Below, in pieces: positions 42,803 to 50,899 of a stretch of 64,000 nt of DNA. The notes under the pieces were generated by a model, which was given only the letters and a program-made list of their open reading frames with translations, did not search any database and was not told the DNA's origin. How positions within the stretch are numbered: position 1 is the stretch's first letter; each line of letters begins with the position of its first letter. The stretch is from positions 69,764 through 133,763 of the forward strand of contig JBGVLZ010000123.1 of the NCBI GenBank assembly GCA_045124505.1, read 5' to 3'. Origin of the DNA: RGIG7213 sp045124505. Its GTDB lineage: Bacteria; Bacillota; Clostridia; Oscillospirales; CAG-272. Position numbers and translations under genes: made by a program.

Positions 42803-43812
42803 TAGTAGATTATTTTGAAAGAACAAAGGTAGACGAGGAATTTTATAACGAGTTTATCAAGGACAGAATCCCCAAGAAGATCATTGATATGCACATTCAC
42901 ATCTCTGATGTTGAAATGCGTAAAAACTGCGTGGCTGACCCCACGGACTGGTCTAACCAGTGTAACTCCATAATGCGTTTCCAGGACTATGAGTTCTACA
43001 GAGATGCATTTTACCCCGATTCCGAGGTTGAAGCAAACGTCCTCCCCTGCGTTACAAGAGGTCTTGACGTTGTTGCAAACAACAACTACCTGTCCGATCT
43101 TAAAAAGTCGGGTAAGGCAAGATACGCTCACATGATGGTTGACCCCACATGGGATGTTGAATTTACGGAAAAAATGCTCGTTGAGGGCGAATTTACAGGC
43201 TTCAAGCCGTATCCCGACTTCGTTTCGGGTGTTCAGGGCGCTGAGATCGGTCTTTTGGACTTCATCCGCCCCGATCAGCTTGCACTTGCTGACAAGTACA
43301 AGAAGTCAATAGTGCTTCATTTGCCCCGTGTAGGCAGATTCCCCGATGATAACAACATCAAGGAGATCCGCTACATAAAGGATAAATTCCCGGATATCAA
43401 GCTTATCATAGCTCACGTCGGCAGATGCTACTCCATCGACTGGATAGTAAGAGCAACGGAAAAGTTAGGTGATGACCGCAACTACTTCCACTATGACTTG
43501 GCGGCGCTTATCAACCCCGTAGTTCTTGACTACGTATTTGAGCATTATCCGCTTGATCAGATCATGTACGGTACAGACCTTCCCATATTCCTCTGGCACG
43601 GCAAACGTCAGTGGACAGACGTTAAATATATCAATATGCCCCGTGAGGACTTCCCGTTCAACAAGCACATTGAAGGCCCCGAAGCAGAAGCAAAGTATAC
43701 ATTCTTCGTATACGAACAGCTCAAGAGTATACTTGACGCTACCTACAAGGTAGGCGGCAGAAAGTTCGCTGAGGATATCTTCTATAACAACGCAGTTAAA
43801 TTCTTGGGTTAA
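42799..43812 (+). CDS. Amidohydrolase family 2 metal-dependent hydrolase
   Basis: 337 aa, amidohydrolase-2 TIM barrel: metal site IIDMHIHISD near the N-terminus, GFKPYPDF, LHLPRVGR, IIAHVGRCY and MYGTDLPIFLWH. Family members hydrolyse lactones and amides or act as decarboxylases. The place between kinase and isomerase suggests a ring-opening or deacylation step for a modified sugar (inference). Highly biased codons. Confidence 0.85.
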   Translation: MIVDYFERTKVDEEFYNEFIKDRIPKKIIDMHIHISDVEMRKNCVADPTDWSNQCNSIMRFQDYEFYRDAFYPDSEVEANVLPCVTRGLDVVANNNYLSDLKKSGKARYAHMMVDPTWDVEFTEKMLVEGEFTGFKPYPDFVSGVQGAEIGLLDFIRPDQLALADKYKKSIVLHLPRVGRFPDDNNIKEIRYIKDKFPDIKLIIAHVGRCYSIDWIVRATEKLGDDRNYFHYDLAALINPVVLDYVFEHYPLDQIMYGTDLPIFLWHGKRQWTDVKYINMPREDFPFNKHIEGPEAEAKYTFFVYEQLKSILDATYKVGGRKFAEDIFYNNAVKFLG

Positions 43813-43828
43813 GAAAGGAAAAAATAAA

Positions 43829-45211
43829 ATGAGCAATCCTAAAATAGGTCTTTTGCCCCTTTATGTGGCTCTTTATGACGAAACAAGCCCCAAAAGACGT
43901 GTATGGCTTGAGGGATTTTATCAGCAGATCTGTATGGAGCTCCGCTTCAGAGGTATCGACGTTGTCGAAGCGGAAACATGCCGTATAAAGCCCGAATTTG
44001 AAAAGGCAGTATCCGATTTTGAAGCAGCTGACGTTGATGCGATAGTAACGCTTCACCTCGCTTACTCCCCCTCGCTTGAATCATCAGACGTGCTTAAAAA
44101 CACAAGTCTTCCCATAATCGTGCTCGATACAACACCTCACTACGAGTTTGACTATACGATATCATCCGACAAGGTCGGTGCAAACCACGGTATCCACGGT
44201 GTTCAGGATATGTGTAACCTCCTTATCAGAAACGGTAAGGATTTCCAGATATTCGCAGGCCACTGGGATAATTCCACAGTGCTTGACGACGTTGCGGCTG
44301 CTGCTAAAGGTGCGAAAATGGCGAAGTCAATGAAAAATGCAAAGGTCGGACATCTCGGCGGTCCCTTCGTCGGCATGGGTGACTTTGCAATTCCTGCAGA
44401 TGAGCTTGAAAAGACGATAGGTATGCAGGTAAAGCCGTTTGTTGACGGTGAGCTTCCCATGGTATCCGAGGAAGAAATGGAAGCCGAATACAAGGCTGAC
44501 TGTGAGCGTTTTGCGATGAACAGCGTTACTTACGCACAGTATAAGGGCTCCTGCCGTACAGCGCTCGGTATCAGAAAATGGATAGAAAAGTACGGTCTTA
44601 CAGCGTTCACGATGAACTTTATGGGCGTTGACGGCTCAACACAGTTTGACCATATGCCCTTTGCAGAGGCTTGTAAGGCGATGGGCAGAGGTATCGGATA
44701 TGCAGGTGAGGGCGACTGCCTTACAGCGGCATTTGTCGGCTCGCTTCTGTCTGTATACGATGAAACAACATTTGCCGAAATGTTCTGCCCCAACTGGAGA
44801 GATAACACGATCTATCTTTCACACATGGGTGAATATAACGTAAAATGCGCAGGCTCAAAGCCCGACTGTAGAATAAGCAACTTCCCCTACGGCAAGAACG
44901 CAGGTAAGCCTGTCAATATGATGACGGTGTTCAAGCCCGGTGAGGCTGTATATGTTGCACTCAATCCGATAGGTAACGGCAAGTACAGACTTATCCTTAC
45001 AGACGTTGAAGTGCTTGAAGCTCCTTATGAAACATCGTTCAGAAACGATGTAAGCGGATGGATGAAGGTATGCAAGCCCTTGACTGAATTCCTCCCCGAA
45101 TTCAGCCGTCTCGGCGGAATCCACCACGGTGCTATGGTATACGGCGGTGATATTTCAGCTCTCGCTTCCTTCGGTAAGATAATGGGCTGGGAAGTTTCCG
45201 TTATTAAATAA
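43829..45211 (+). CDS. L-fucose/L-arabinose isomerase family protein
   Basis: 460 aa with the FucI/AraA fold pattern: N-terminal Rossmann-like domains (LHLAYSPSLES, VLDTTPHYEFD), FMGVDGSTQFDHMPFAEACKAMGRGIGYAGEGDCLTAA with the metal-binding Glu/Asp, and a C-terminal barrel with GGIHHGAMVYG. It would interconvert an aldose-type and ketose-type sugar. Precise substrate unknown; not close enough to AraA to name it. Confidence 0.85.
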   Translation: MSNPKIGLLPLYVALYDETSPKRRVWLEGFYQQICMELRFRGIDVVEAETCRIKPEFEKAVSDFEAADVDAIVTLHLAYSPSLESSDVLKNTSLPIIVLDTTPHYEFDYTISSDKVGANHGIHGVQDMCNLLIRNGKDFQIFAGHWDNSTVLDDVAAAAKGAKMAKSMKNAKVGHLGGPFVGMGDFAIPADELEKTIGMQVKPFVDGELPMVSEEEMEAEYKADCERFAMNSVTYAQYKGSCRTALGIRKWIEKYGLTAFTMNFMGVDGSTQFDHMPFAEACKAMGRGIGYAGEGDCLTAAFVGSLLSVYDETTFAEMFCPNWRDNTIYLSHMGEYNVKCAGSKPDCRISNFPYGKNAGKPVNMMTVFKPGEAVYVALNPIGNGKYRLILTDVEVLEAPYETSFRNDVSGWMKVCKPLTEFLPEFSRLGGIHHGAMVYGGDISALASFGKIMGWEVSVIK

Positions 45212-45223
45212 AGAGGTTTATAT

Positions 45224-46174
45224 ATGTATTATATTGGTATTGACCTCGGCGGTACTAATATTGCCGCAGGTCTTGTTGACGAAAATAATAACATCGTTAA
45301 GAAAATGTCTGTGCCCACACTTCCCGAAAGGGGAAACGATGCGGTAACGGCGGATATTGCAAAGCTTATAAGCGACCTTGCTTCTTCTTACGGCATCAGC
45401 CTTGATGATGTTGCATACGCAGGTCTTGCAACGCCCGGCGCTATCAACTGCGACACGGGAACGATCGACAGGGCATGTAATCTGCTTATGGAGGATTACC
45501 CAATTGTCGATAAGCTTTCGAAGCTCACACCCGTCAAGATCTATCTTGAAAACGATGCAAATGCCGCAGCCCTCGGCGAGGCTGTTGCGGGTGCGGCGAA
45601 GGGTGCGAAGTATTCCGTTATGGTAACGCTCGGCACAGGTGTCGGCGGCGGTATCGTTATCGACGGAAAGGTATTCTCCGGCTTCAACTATGCAGGCGGT
45701 GAGCTTGGCCATATGGTAATTGAATACAACGGCAGACAGTGCAACTGCGGACGCCGCGGATGCTGGGAGGCATACAGCTCCGCCACGGCTCTCATTGAGA
45801 TGACAAAAGAAGAAATTGCAAAATCCCCTGATTCAGAGCTTGCAAAAATAGCCGCTGAAAAGGGTAAGGTAAACGGCAGAACAGCGTTTTTGGCAAAAGA
45901 TAAGGGCGATGCGGCAGGTATAAGAGTTGTTGAAAAATACCTTGATTACCTCGCTTGCGGTATCACGAATGTCATAAATCTGTTCCAGCCCGATATCGTT
46001 TGCATCGGCGGCGGAATCTCAAACGAGGGTAAGGGACTTATTGAGCCTTTGCTCGGCAGAATAAACAGCGAAGTATTTACAAAGACGATAGCACCCGAAA
46101 GACAGACCGTTATCCGTCTTGCAACGCTTGCAAACGATGCCGGCATCGTCGGTGCGGCTAACCTCGGCAAGTGA
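45224..46174 (+). CDS. ROK-family sugar kinase (glucokinase type)
   Basis: 316 aa. ATP motif IGIDLGGTNIAAGLVDENN, ENDANAAALGEA, GTGVGGGIVIDG and the zinc motif GELGHMVIEYNGRQCNCGRRGCWEAYSS. No N-terminal helix-turn-helix, so it is an enzyme, not a repressor. Glucose or a close relative is the usual substrate. Confidence 0.94.
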   Translation: MYYIGIDLGGTNIAAGLVDENNNIVKKMSVPTLPERGNDAVTADIAKLISDLASSYGISLDDVAYAGLATPGAINCDTGTIDRACNLLMEDYPIVDKLSKLTPVKIYLENDANAAALGEAVAGAAKGAKYSVMVTLGTGVGGGIVIDGKVFSGFNYAGGELGHMVIEYNGRQCNCGRRGCWEAYSSATALIEMTKEEIAKSPDSELAKIAAEKGKVNGRTAFLAKDKGDAAGIRVVEKYLDYLACGITNVINLFQPDIVCIGGGISNEGKGLIEPLLGRINSEVFTKTIAPERQTVIRLATLANDAGIVGAANLGK

Positions 46175-46175
46175 T

Positions 46176-47015
46176 ATGAAAATAAAAAATTGTTTTGTAC
46201 CCGTTATACTGTACGTCCTGCTTTTTGCAGGACTTGCAGTGGGTACGTTTTATGACTACCAAATATCTCAGACACTGGCACAGATGGATGCGTGGGCTCG
46301 CTTTATGGAAATATGGGCAGAGCCGCCGTCACTTCTTTTTGTTGCATTTTCATTTGCCGCACTTGCGGTATATGTCATGAAACAGAGGGTAAAAGGACAC
46401 ATTTATTTGTCAGGACTCTGCTTTATAGGCGGTGTTATCGCAACGTATTCAACTATCACAAGAACGGTTGAATATTACAGCATTGAAACGTACGAAATGA
46501 CACTTACGAAAATTTTATCGTGTGTCGGCACGGTTATCATAATGGCTCTTTTTGTGAAGCTTGCATCGATGATAAAGGATGAAACGCTCAGAAAAATAAA
46601 GCCCGCACTTGTGACTGTTGTTGCTGTCGGACTTGCAACGCTCGTTATAATTTCGTCGATCAAATCCGTGTGGGGAAGGGAACGCTTCCGTGCGATGGAG
46701 GATATTTCCCACTTTACAAGATGGTACATACCCGTAGGCAGAGCTTTTGACGATGCGCATAAGTCATTCCCGTCGGGACATACCTCAAATGCGGTGATAT
46801 TATATACGGTTTCCTTTATTTTTGATAAGCTCGGCGATAAAAAGAAAGCAAATACGGCAAAGCTTCTTGCAATTTTGTGGGTGGCTCTCGTTATGTTTTC
46901 AAGAATAGTGTGCGGTGCGCATTTTCTTTCCGATACGTGCGCAGGGGCAATTATTACAATGACTATCGTTATCGTGTGCCGTAAAATATTTTGCAAGGAT
47001 ATAAAAAGTCTTTAA
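46176..47015 (+). CDS. PAP2-superfamily membrane phosphatase
   Basis: 279 aa from the ATG at 46176, one base after the ROK stop. Five to six membrane helices and the PAP2 motifs KSFPSGHTSNA and SRIVCGAHFLSD. Could dephosphorylate undecaprenyl pyrophosphate or lipid phosphates; its presence in a sugar cluster may be incidental. Confidence 0.9.
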   Translation: MKIKNCFVPVILYVLLFAGLAVGTFYDYQISQTLAQMDAWARFMEIWAEPPSLLFVAFSFAALAVYVMKQRVKGHIYLSGLCFIGGVIATYSTITRTVEYYSIETYEMTLTKILSCVGTVIIMALFVKLASMIKDETLRKIKPALVTVVAVGLATLVIISSIKSVWGRERFRAMEDISHFTRWYIPVGRAFDDAHKSFPSGHTSNAVILYTVSFIFDKLGDKKKANTAKLLAILWVALVMFSRIVCGAHFLSDTCAGAIITMTIVIVCRKIFCKDIKSL

Positions 47016-47024
47016 GTTCAGCTT

Positions 47025-48248
47025 ATGAAATCGTTTAAAACTACAAAAATTGCCTGTTACATAGGATTTTTTACACAGGCTGTTATAATTAATCTTGCGC
47101 CCGTGCTGTTCGTTGTTTTCAAAGGACAGTTCGGGCTTTCCTATGAGGAGCTCGGACGGCTTATCCTCATAAATTTTGCAGTCCAGATAATGACGGACGT
47201 CGTTTCGCTCAAGGTGCTTGAGCGTGTGCCTGTCCGTATACAGCTTCTGACAGCGCATATACTGTGCTTTTACGGACTTGTCGGTATGTCGGTTTTGCCG
47301 AATATTTTACCGCCGTATGCAGGACTTGTTTGCTCGGTGGTGCTTTACTCGGTCGGAGGCGGACTTATTGAGGTACTGTTGAACCCTGTTGTGTCGCATC
47401 TGCCCGAAACAAACACAAAGGTCGAAATTCCGCTTTTGCACTCGTTTTACTGCTGGGGACATTTACTCACTTGCCTTTTATCAACGGTGTATCTGTACTT
47501 TTCGGATAATTGGAGGGTGCTTCCCATTTTGTGGTCTTTTGTTCCTTTGACGGCGACGGTCATGTTTGCAAAGGCTCCGCTTCCCGAATTTGAAAAAGGG
47601 AAAGAAAGAACGCCCATCGGCAAGCTTTTAAAATCAAAAGCGTTTTTAACGCTTATGCTCGTTATGGTATGCTCGGGTGCGGCTGAACAAGCGGTGGCAC
47701 AGTGGGTGTCGTATTTTGCAGAGATAGGCTTGCAGATACCGAAAATATACGGTGACGTTATCGGCGTGTGCGGATTTGCGCTTTGTATGGCACTTTGCCG
47801 TATGCTCTACGGTATTTTCGGTGAACGCTTCGATATAAAAAAGGTGCTTTTGTATTCATCGATCCTTTGTATCGTTTCGTATGCGCTTATCTGTCTTGTG
47901 AATTCGCCCGTGGTGTCGCTTATCGGTTGTGTTCTGTGCGGTGTTTCGGTTGCACTCATGTGGCCCGGTACGGTTGCGGGAGCTGATGAGGATTTTCCCC
48001 ACGGCGGAGCGGTGATGTTTGCGCTTCTTTCTGTCATGGGGGATGTCGGCTGTTCGGCAGGGCCGTGGATAACGGGACTTATTTCCGATGCCGTAGAGAA
48101 AAATACATCGTTTTTTGAAAACCTCGTGTTCTTTGACGGTATGGCACCTGATCAGATCGCACTCAAATGCGGAATATTCGTTATAATCATATTTCCCGTC
48201 ACAATGGCACTGTGCCTTGCCCATTATATAAGGAATAAATATAAGTAG
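47025..48248 (+). CDS. MFS transporter (sugar permease-like)
   Basis: 407 aa with about 12 membrane helices. A motif-A-like loop lies at VFKGQFGLSYEELGRLILINF, and a mid-protein charged loop at EFEKGKERTPIGKLL. Resembles FucP/FHS-type sugar porters in length and layout. Likely the uptake system for this cluster. Last gene before a repeat-rich gap. Confidence 0.88.
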   Translation: MKSFKTTKIACYIGFFTQAVIINLAPVLFVVFKGQFGLSYEELGRLILINFAVQIMTDVVSLKVLERVPVRIQLLTAHILCFYGLVGMSVLPNILPPYAGLVCSVVLYSVGGGLIEVLLNPVVSHLPETNTKVEIPLLHSFYCWGHLLTCLLSTVYLYFSDNWRVLPILWSFVPLTATVMFAKAPLPEFEKGKERTPIGKLLKSKAFLTLMLVMVCSGAAEQAVAQWVSYFAEIGLQIPKIYGDVIGVCGFALCMALCRMLYGIFGERFDIKKVLLYSSILCIVSYALICLVNSPVVSLIGCVLCGVSVALMWPGTVAGADEDFPHGGAVMFALLSVMGDVGCSAGPWITGLISDAVEKNTSFFENLVFFDGMAPDQIALKCGIFVIIIFPVTMALCLAHYIRNKYK

Positions 48249-48459
48249 TAGGGCGGGGGCTTGCTCCCGCCGCTTTATCCCGTTTTGATGAATTTGTATT
48301 CGATTACGTATGAGGCGTCAGAATAAATGGGCATCAGATGAAAATAAGCGCCCGTCCGCACCCCCCACAGTTCGCAAGGCACTTGCGAACTGCCTGCGGA
48401 CATAGGGCGCCACACCGTCGGACGGTGTTTTATAAAATGAAAAAAGTTATCAAAACCAC

Positions 48460-48488
48460 TTGACAAAACAATGCAAATGTGATATTAT
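48460..48488 (+). promoter_or_regulatory. Promoter of infC-rpmI-rplT
   Basis: TTGACA (48460-48465), 17 bp, TATTAT (48483-48488). Confidence 0.85.
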
Positions 48489-48494
48489 ATCTTG

Positions 48495-48620
48495 TACAAA
48501 AAAGCAGAAACGATTTTCCGTTCTCACCTTGACCGCTTGAAGCTGTGGGTTAATACTTACAAACGGCTGTGTTATGCCGTGGTTTTGGTATGCGGGAAAA
48601 ATGTTTCACCGCATTTTTTT
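48495..48620 (+). ncRNA. Ribosomal protein (L20-type) leader with attenuator
   Basis: About 130 nt of non-coding leader between the promoter and infC. It ends in a terminator-like hairpin TGCGG...CCGCA (48591-48613) followed by seven Ts. Firmicutes infC operons are usually autoregulated by L20 through such a leader; I infer the same here from position and the attenuator. Confidence 0.65.
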
Positions 48621-48638
48621 AATCTATTTTGGAGGTGT

Positions 48639-49178
48639 TTGGCAATAAGCACTAAGGATCTTTTAATCAATGACGACATTAAGCTCACACAGGTCAGAGT
48701 AGTCGGTGACGACGGCGAAGTTTTCGGAATAATGAGCGCTGACGAAGCACGTGAGATAGCATATGACAGAGGGCTTGACCTCGTTCTTATCGCACCCACG
48801 GCAAATCCGCCCGTGTGCAAGGTTATTGATTACGGTAAGTACCGCTTCGACCGTGACAAAAGGGAAAAAGAAGCAAAGAAAAAACAGCAGAATACCGAAG
48901 TCAAGGAAATCCAGCTTTCGCTTACGATCGATACTCACGATTTTATGACAAAGGTAAAACATGCCCACCGTTTCTTGAAGGGAATGGATAAGGTTAAGGT
49001 CGTTGTCAGATTCAGGGGAAGACAGATCACTCATCAGAGCATGGGTTACGATATTCTCCAACGCTTTGCTGATGCATGTGCCGAATACGGCGCTTGCGAT
49101 AAACCCCCGGTGGCAGAAGGCAGAAATATCACAATGATGCTTTCTCCCATCAAACCCGATGCGAAAAACAAAGGCTGA
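48639..49178 (+). CDS. infC: Translation initiation factor IF-3
   Basis: About 179 aa; core ISTKDLLINDDIKLTQVRVVGDDGEVFGIMS, with the linker KREKEAKKKQQNTEVKEIQLS and the C-terminal domain KVVVRFRGRQITHQSMG. No ATG is available near the start. GGAGG at 48631 is three bases from a TTG (48639) and nine bases from an ATA (48645), so ATA is the better-spaced start and would fit the rare start codons known for infC. An in-frame region upstream to 48492 is leader. Confidence 0.96.
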   Translation: MAISTKDLLINDDIKLTQVRVVGDDGEVFGIMSADEAREIAYDRGLDLVLIAPTANPPVCKVIDYGKYRFDRDKREKEAKKKQQNTEVKEIQLSLTIDTHDFMTKVKHAHRFLKGMDKVKVVVRFRGRQITHQSMGYDILQRFADACAEYGACDKPPVAEGRNITMMLSPIKPDAKNKG

Positions 49179-49237
49179 TATTTGCGCCCCATTGATGCGC
49201 AGTATCACAGAATTTATTTAAAGGAAAGGAAAAAATC

Positions 49238-49435
49238 ATGGGAAAAATCAAGTCACATAAGGCCTCGTCCAAAAGATTCAGTCTGACAGGCACAGGCAAG
49301 GTTAAGATCAATCACACAAACCGCCGTCATAAGCTCGGTAAGAAGAGCACAAAGCGTAAGAGAGACCTCAGACAGAGAGGCTACCTCAGCGAATGCTTCA
49401 CAAAGACTGTTAAGTCTCTTATCCCCAAGGACTGA
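49238..49435 (+). CDS. rpmI: 50S ribosomal protein L35
   Basis: 65 aa, basic: KIKSHKASSKRFSLTGTGKVK and KRKRDLRQRGYLS. Between infC and rplT as usual, with AAAGGAAAGGA ribosome site. Confidence 0.98.
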   Translation: MGKIKSHKASSKRFSLTGTGKVKINHTNRRHKLGKKSTKRKRDLRQRGYLSECFTKTVKSLIPKD

Positions 49436-49462
49436 TTTAGGAAGAATAGGAGGAAATAAAAA

Positions 49463-49819
49463 ATGGCAAGAATTAAAGGCGCATTGGCAACTCGTAAGAG
49501 AAGAAATAAAATGCTCAAGCTCGCAAAAGGCTACTGGGGTGCAAAGAGCAAGCACTTCAAGATGGCTAAGCAGCAGGTAATGAAGAGCGGTAACTACGCT
49601 TTCGCAGGCAGAAAGATGAAGAAGAGAGACTTCCGTCGTCTCTGGATCACAAGAATCTCTGCACAGGCAAAGGTTAACGGTATGAACTACTCCACATTCA
49701 TGAACGGTCTTAAGAAGGCTGGAGTAACACTCAACCGTAAGATGCTCGCTGAAATCGCTGTTTACGACAAGGATGCTTTCGCAACACTTGCAGAACAGGC
49801 AAAGGCAGCTCTTAAATAA
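49463..49819 (+). CDS. rplT: 50S ribosomal protein L20
   Basis: 118 aa: KGALATRKRRNKMLKLAKGY, KMKKRDFRRLWITRISAQ and NGLKKAGVTLNRKMLAEIA. Assembly protein and likely repressor of its own operon. A strong terminator follows. Confidence 0.99.
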   Translation: MARIKGALATRKRRNKMLKLAKGYWGAKSKHFKMAKQQVMKSGNYAFAGRKMKKRDFRRLWITRISAQAKVNGMNYSTFMNGLKKAGVTLNRKMLAEIAVYDKDAFATLAEQAKAALK

Positions 49820-49830
49820 GTTACTTAAAA

Positions 49831-49858
49831 ACCGACGAATTTTCGTCGGTTTTTTTTC
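49831..49858 (+). terminator. Terminator of rplT
   Basis: ACCGACGA-ATT-TTCGTCGGT stem-loop followed by eight Ts. Confidence 0.92.
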
Positions 49859-49863
49859 TTAAT

Positions 49864-49958
49864 GTATTTCCGCAGGAAATACACGCCCCTTTGCCCGTGG
49901 GCAGTTCGCATGGCGACTACTGTTCGCCTGCGAACTGTGGGGGGACGGGCAGGGGGCG
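49864..49958 (+). repeat. Three-stem G-run element, copy 2
   Basis: Hairpin GTATTTCCGCAGGAAATAC (49864-49882); outer arms CGCCCC/GGGGCG and TGCCCGT/ACGGGCA; inner stem CAGTTCGCA/TGCGAACTG (49902-49937) with a further GGCGA/TCGCC; six Gs at 49939-49944. Confidence 0.8.
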
Positions 49959-50002
49959 TTTTGACAGTTGTGTATAATATGATAGATTTTCTCCTTAAAA
50001 AT

Positions 50003-50053
50003 CGAACAAATATTCGTTTTTTTGTATATTTGTTCATTTTTCCGTGATATAAT
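50003..50053 (+). promoter_or_regulatory. LexA box and promoter of lexA
   Basis: CGAACAAATATTCG (50003-50016) differs from the SOS consensus at two positions. An extended -10 GTGATATAAT ends at 50053. Confidence 0.75.
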
Positions 50054-50084
50054 AATAGTGTATTAAGATATTCAGAGGTTTACT

Positions 50085-50678
50085 ATGGTACAGCTTACCG
50101 AAAAAGAACGGAAAATATATGAGTTTATCGTTGATGAAATAAACAAAGGCAAATGCTCGCCGTCAGTCCGTGATATTAAAGATGCAATAGGATTTGCAAG
50201 CACATCGACCGTGCACGGATATCTTCAGAAGCTTGAAGAAAAGGGGTATATACAAAGGGAGCAGGGAAAATGCCGCACAGTACGTGCAGGCGGAAGCACG
50301 ACGCCGTCAATTCCCGTGCTTGGCAAGGTTGCCGCAGGTCAGCCGATATTTGCGGAGGAGAATTACGACGGATATATAAGCGTTCAGATTCCCACAGGAT
50401 ACAGATCGGGTGAGGTGTTTGCGCTCCGTGTCAAGGGCGAAAGCATGATAGAGGCAGGTATTCTTGATGGGGACTACGTTGTTATAAGCAAAACACCGTG
50501 CGCAGAAAACGGAGATATCGTTGTAGCACTCATTGAGGATGAAGCGACGGTGAAGACGTTTTACAAAGAAAAAGGACATATAAGACTTCAGCCTGAAAAC
50601 AGCACCATGCGGCCGATAATCGTCAAAGAAGTTTCAATTGTCGGTAAGGTAATTGCGAATATCAGATTTTATAAGTAA
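50085..50678 (+). CDS. lexA: LexA repressor
   Basis: 197 aa. Winged-helix N-terminus (TEKERKIYEFIVDEINKGKCSPSVRDIKDAIGFASTSTVHGYLQKLEEKG), cleavage site with VAAGQPIFAEEN, catalytic Ser in VKGESMIEAGILDGD and Lys in EATVKTFYKEKG. Represses SOS genes, including recA here and itself. Confidence 0.97.
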   Translation: MVQLTEKERKIYEFIVDEINKGKCSPSVRDIKDAIGFASTSTVHGYLQKLEEKGYIQREQGKCRTVRAGGSTTPSIPVLGKVAAGQPIFAEENYDGYISVQIPTGYRSGEVFALRVKGESMIEAGILDGDYVVISKTPCAENGDIVVALIEDEATVKTFYKEKGHIRLQPENSTMRPIIVKEVSIVGKVIANIRFYK

Positions 50679-50705
50679 ACAAAATGTAAATGTTTCATTT
50701 ATGTA

Positions 50706-50734
50706 TTGACAAATCAAAATATAAGTGATATAAT
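50706..50734 (+). promoter_or_regulatory. Promoter of rplJ-rplL
   Basis: TTGACA (50706-50711), 17-bp spacer ending AGTGA, TATAAT (50729-50734). Confidence 0.88.
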
Positions 50735-50741
50735 CTATGCG

Positions 50742-50890
50742 TTAATCCGAAGACAGCAGGTTTCGGTAAAAGCGAAAGCTTTCCTGCCGAGGGGAAAACG
50801 GTATATACTTTTTGGTATTTTTACGCTTTCTTTTCGGTCGAGAAAAGAAGGCGTTTTCTGTTTTCGGAAGACAAAACCAAAACGGAGGTA
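50742..50890 (+). ncRNA. L10 leader RNA
   Basis: Non-coding leader in front of rplJ with the AGACAGCAGG ... CCTGCCGAGG pairing (50751-50791) typical of the L10-binding leader, then a hairpin CGCTTTCTTTTC/GAAAAGAAGGCG (50824-50853) followed by TTTTCTGTTTTC, a probable attenuator. Confidence 0.8.
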
Positions 50891-50899
50891 AATAATCGA

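Larger units (their letters stand above)
48249..48638. other. Gene-free stretch: repeats, promoter and infC leader
   Basis: 390 bp. 48248-48271 is a GTAG-footed REP-like hairpin. 48348-48428 is copy 3 (inverted) of the three-stem G-run element. The infC promoter follows at 48460 and the leader with attenuator runs to 48638. Confidence 0.75.

Noticed and set aside
46475..46996. 173-codon minus-strand frame
   Set aside because: Antisense shadow of the PAP2 phosphatase gene, without ribosome site or family features.
48492..48638. N-terminal extension of IF-3
   Set aside because: This is the leader with an attenuator hairpin; IF-3 of normal length starts near 48639-48645.
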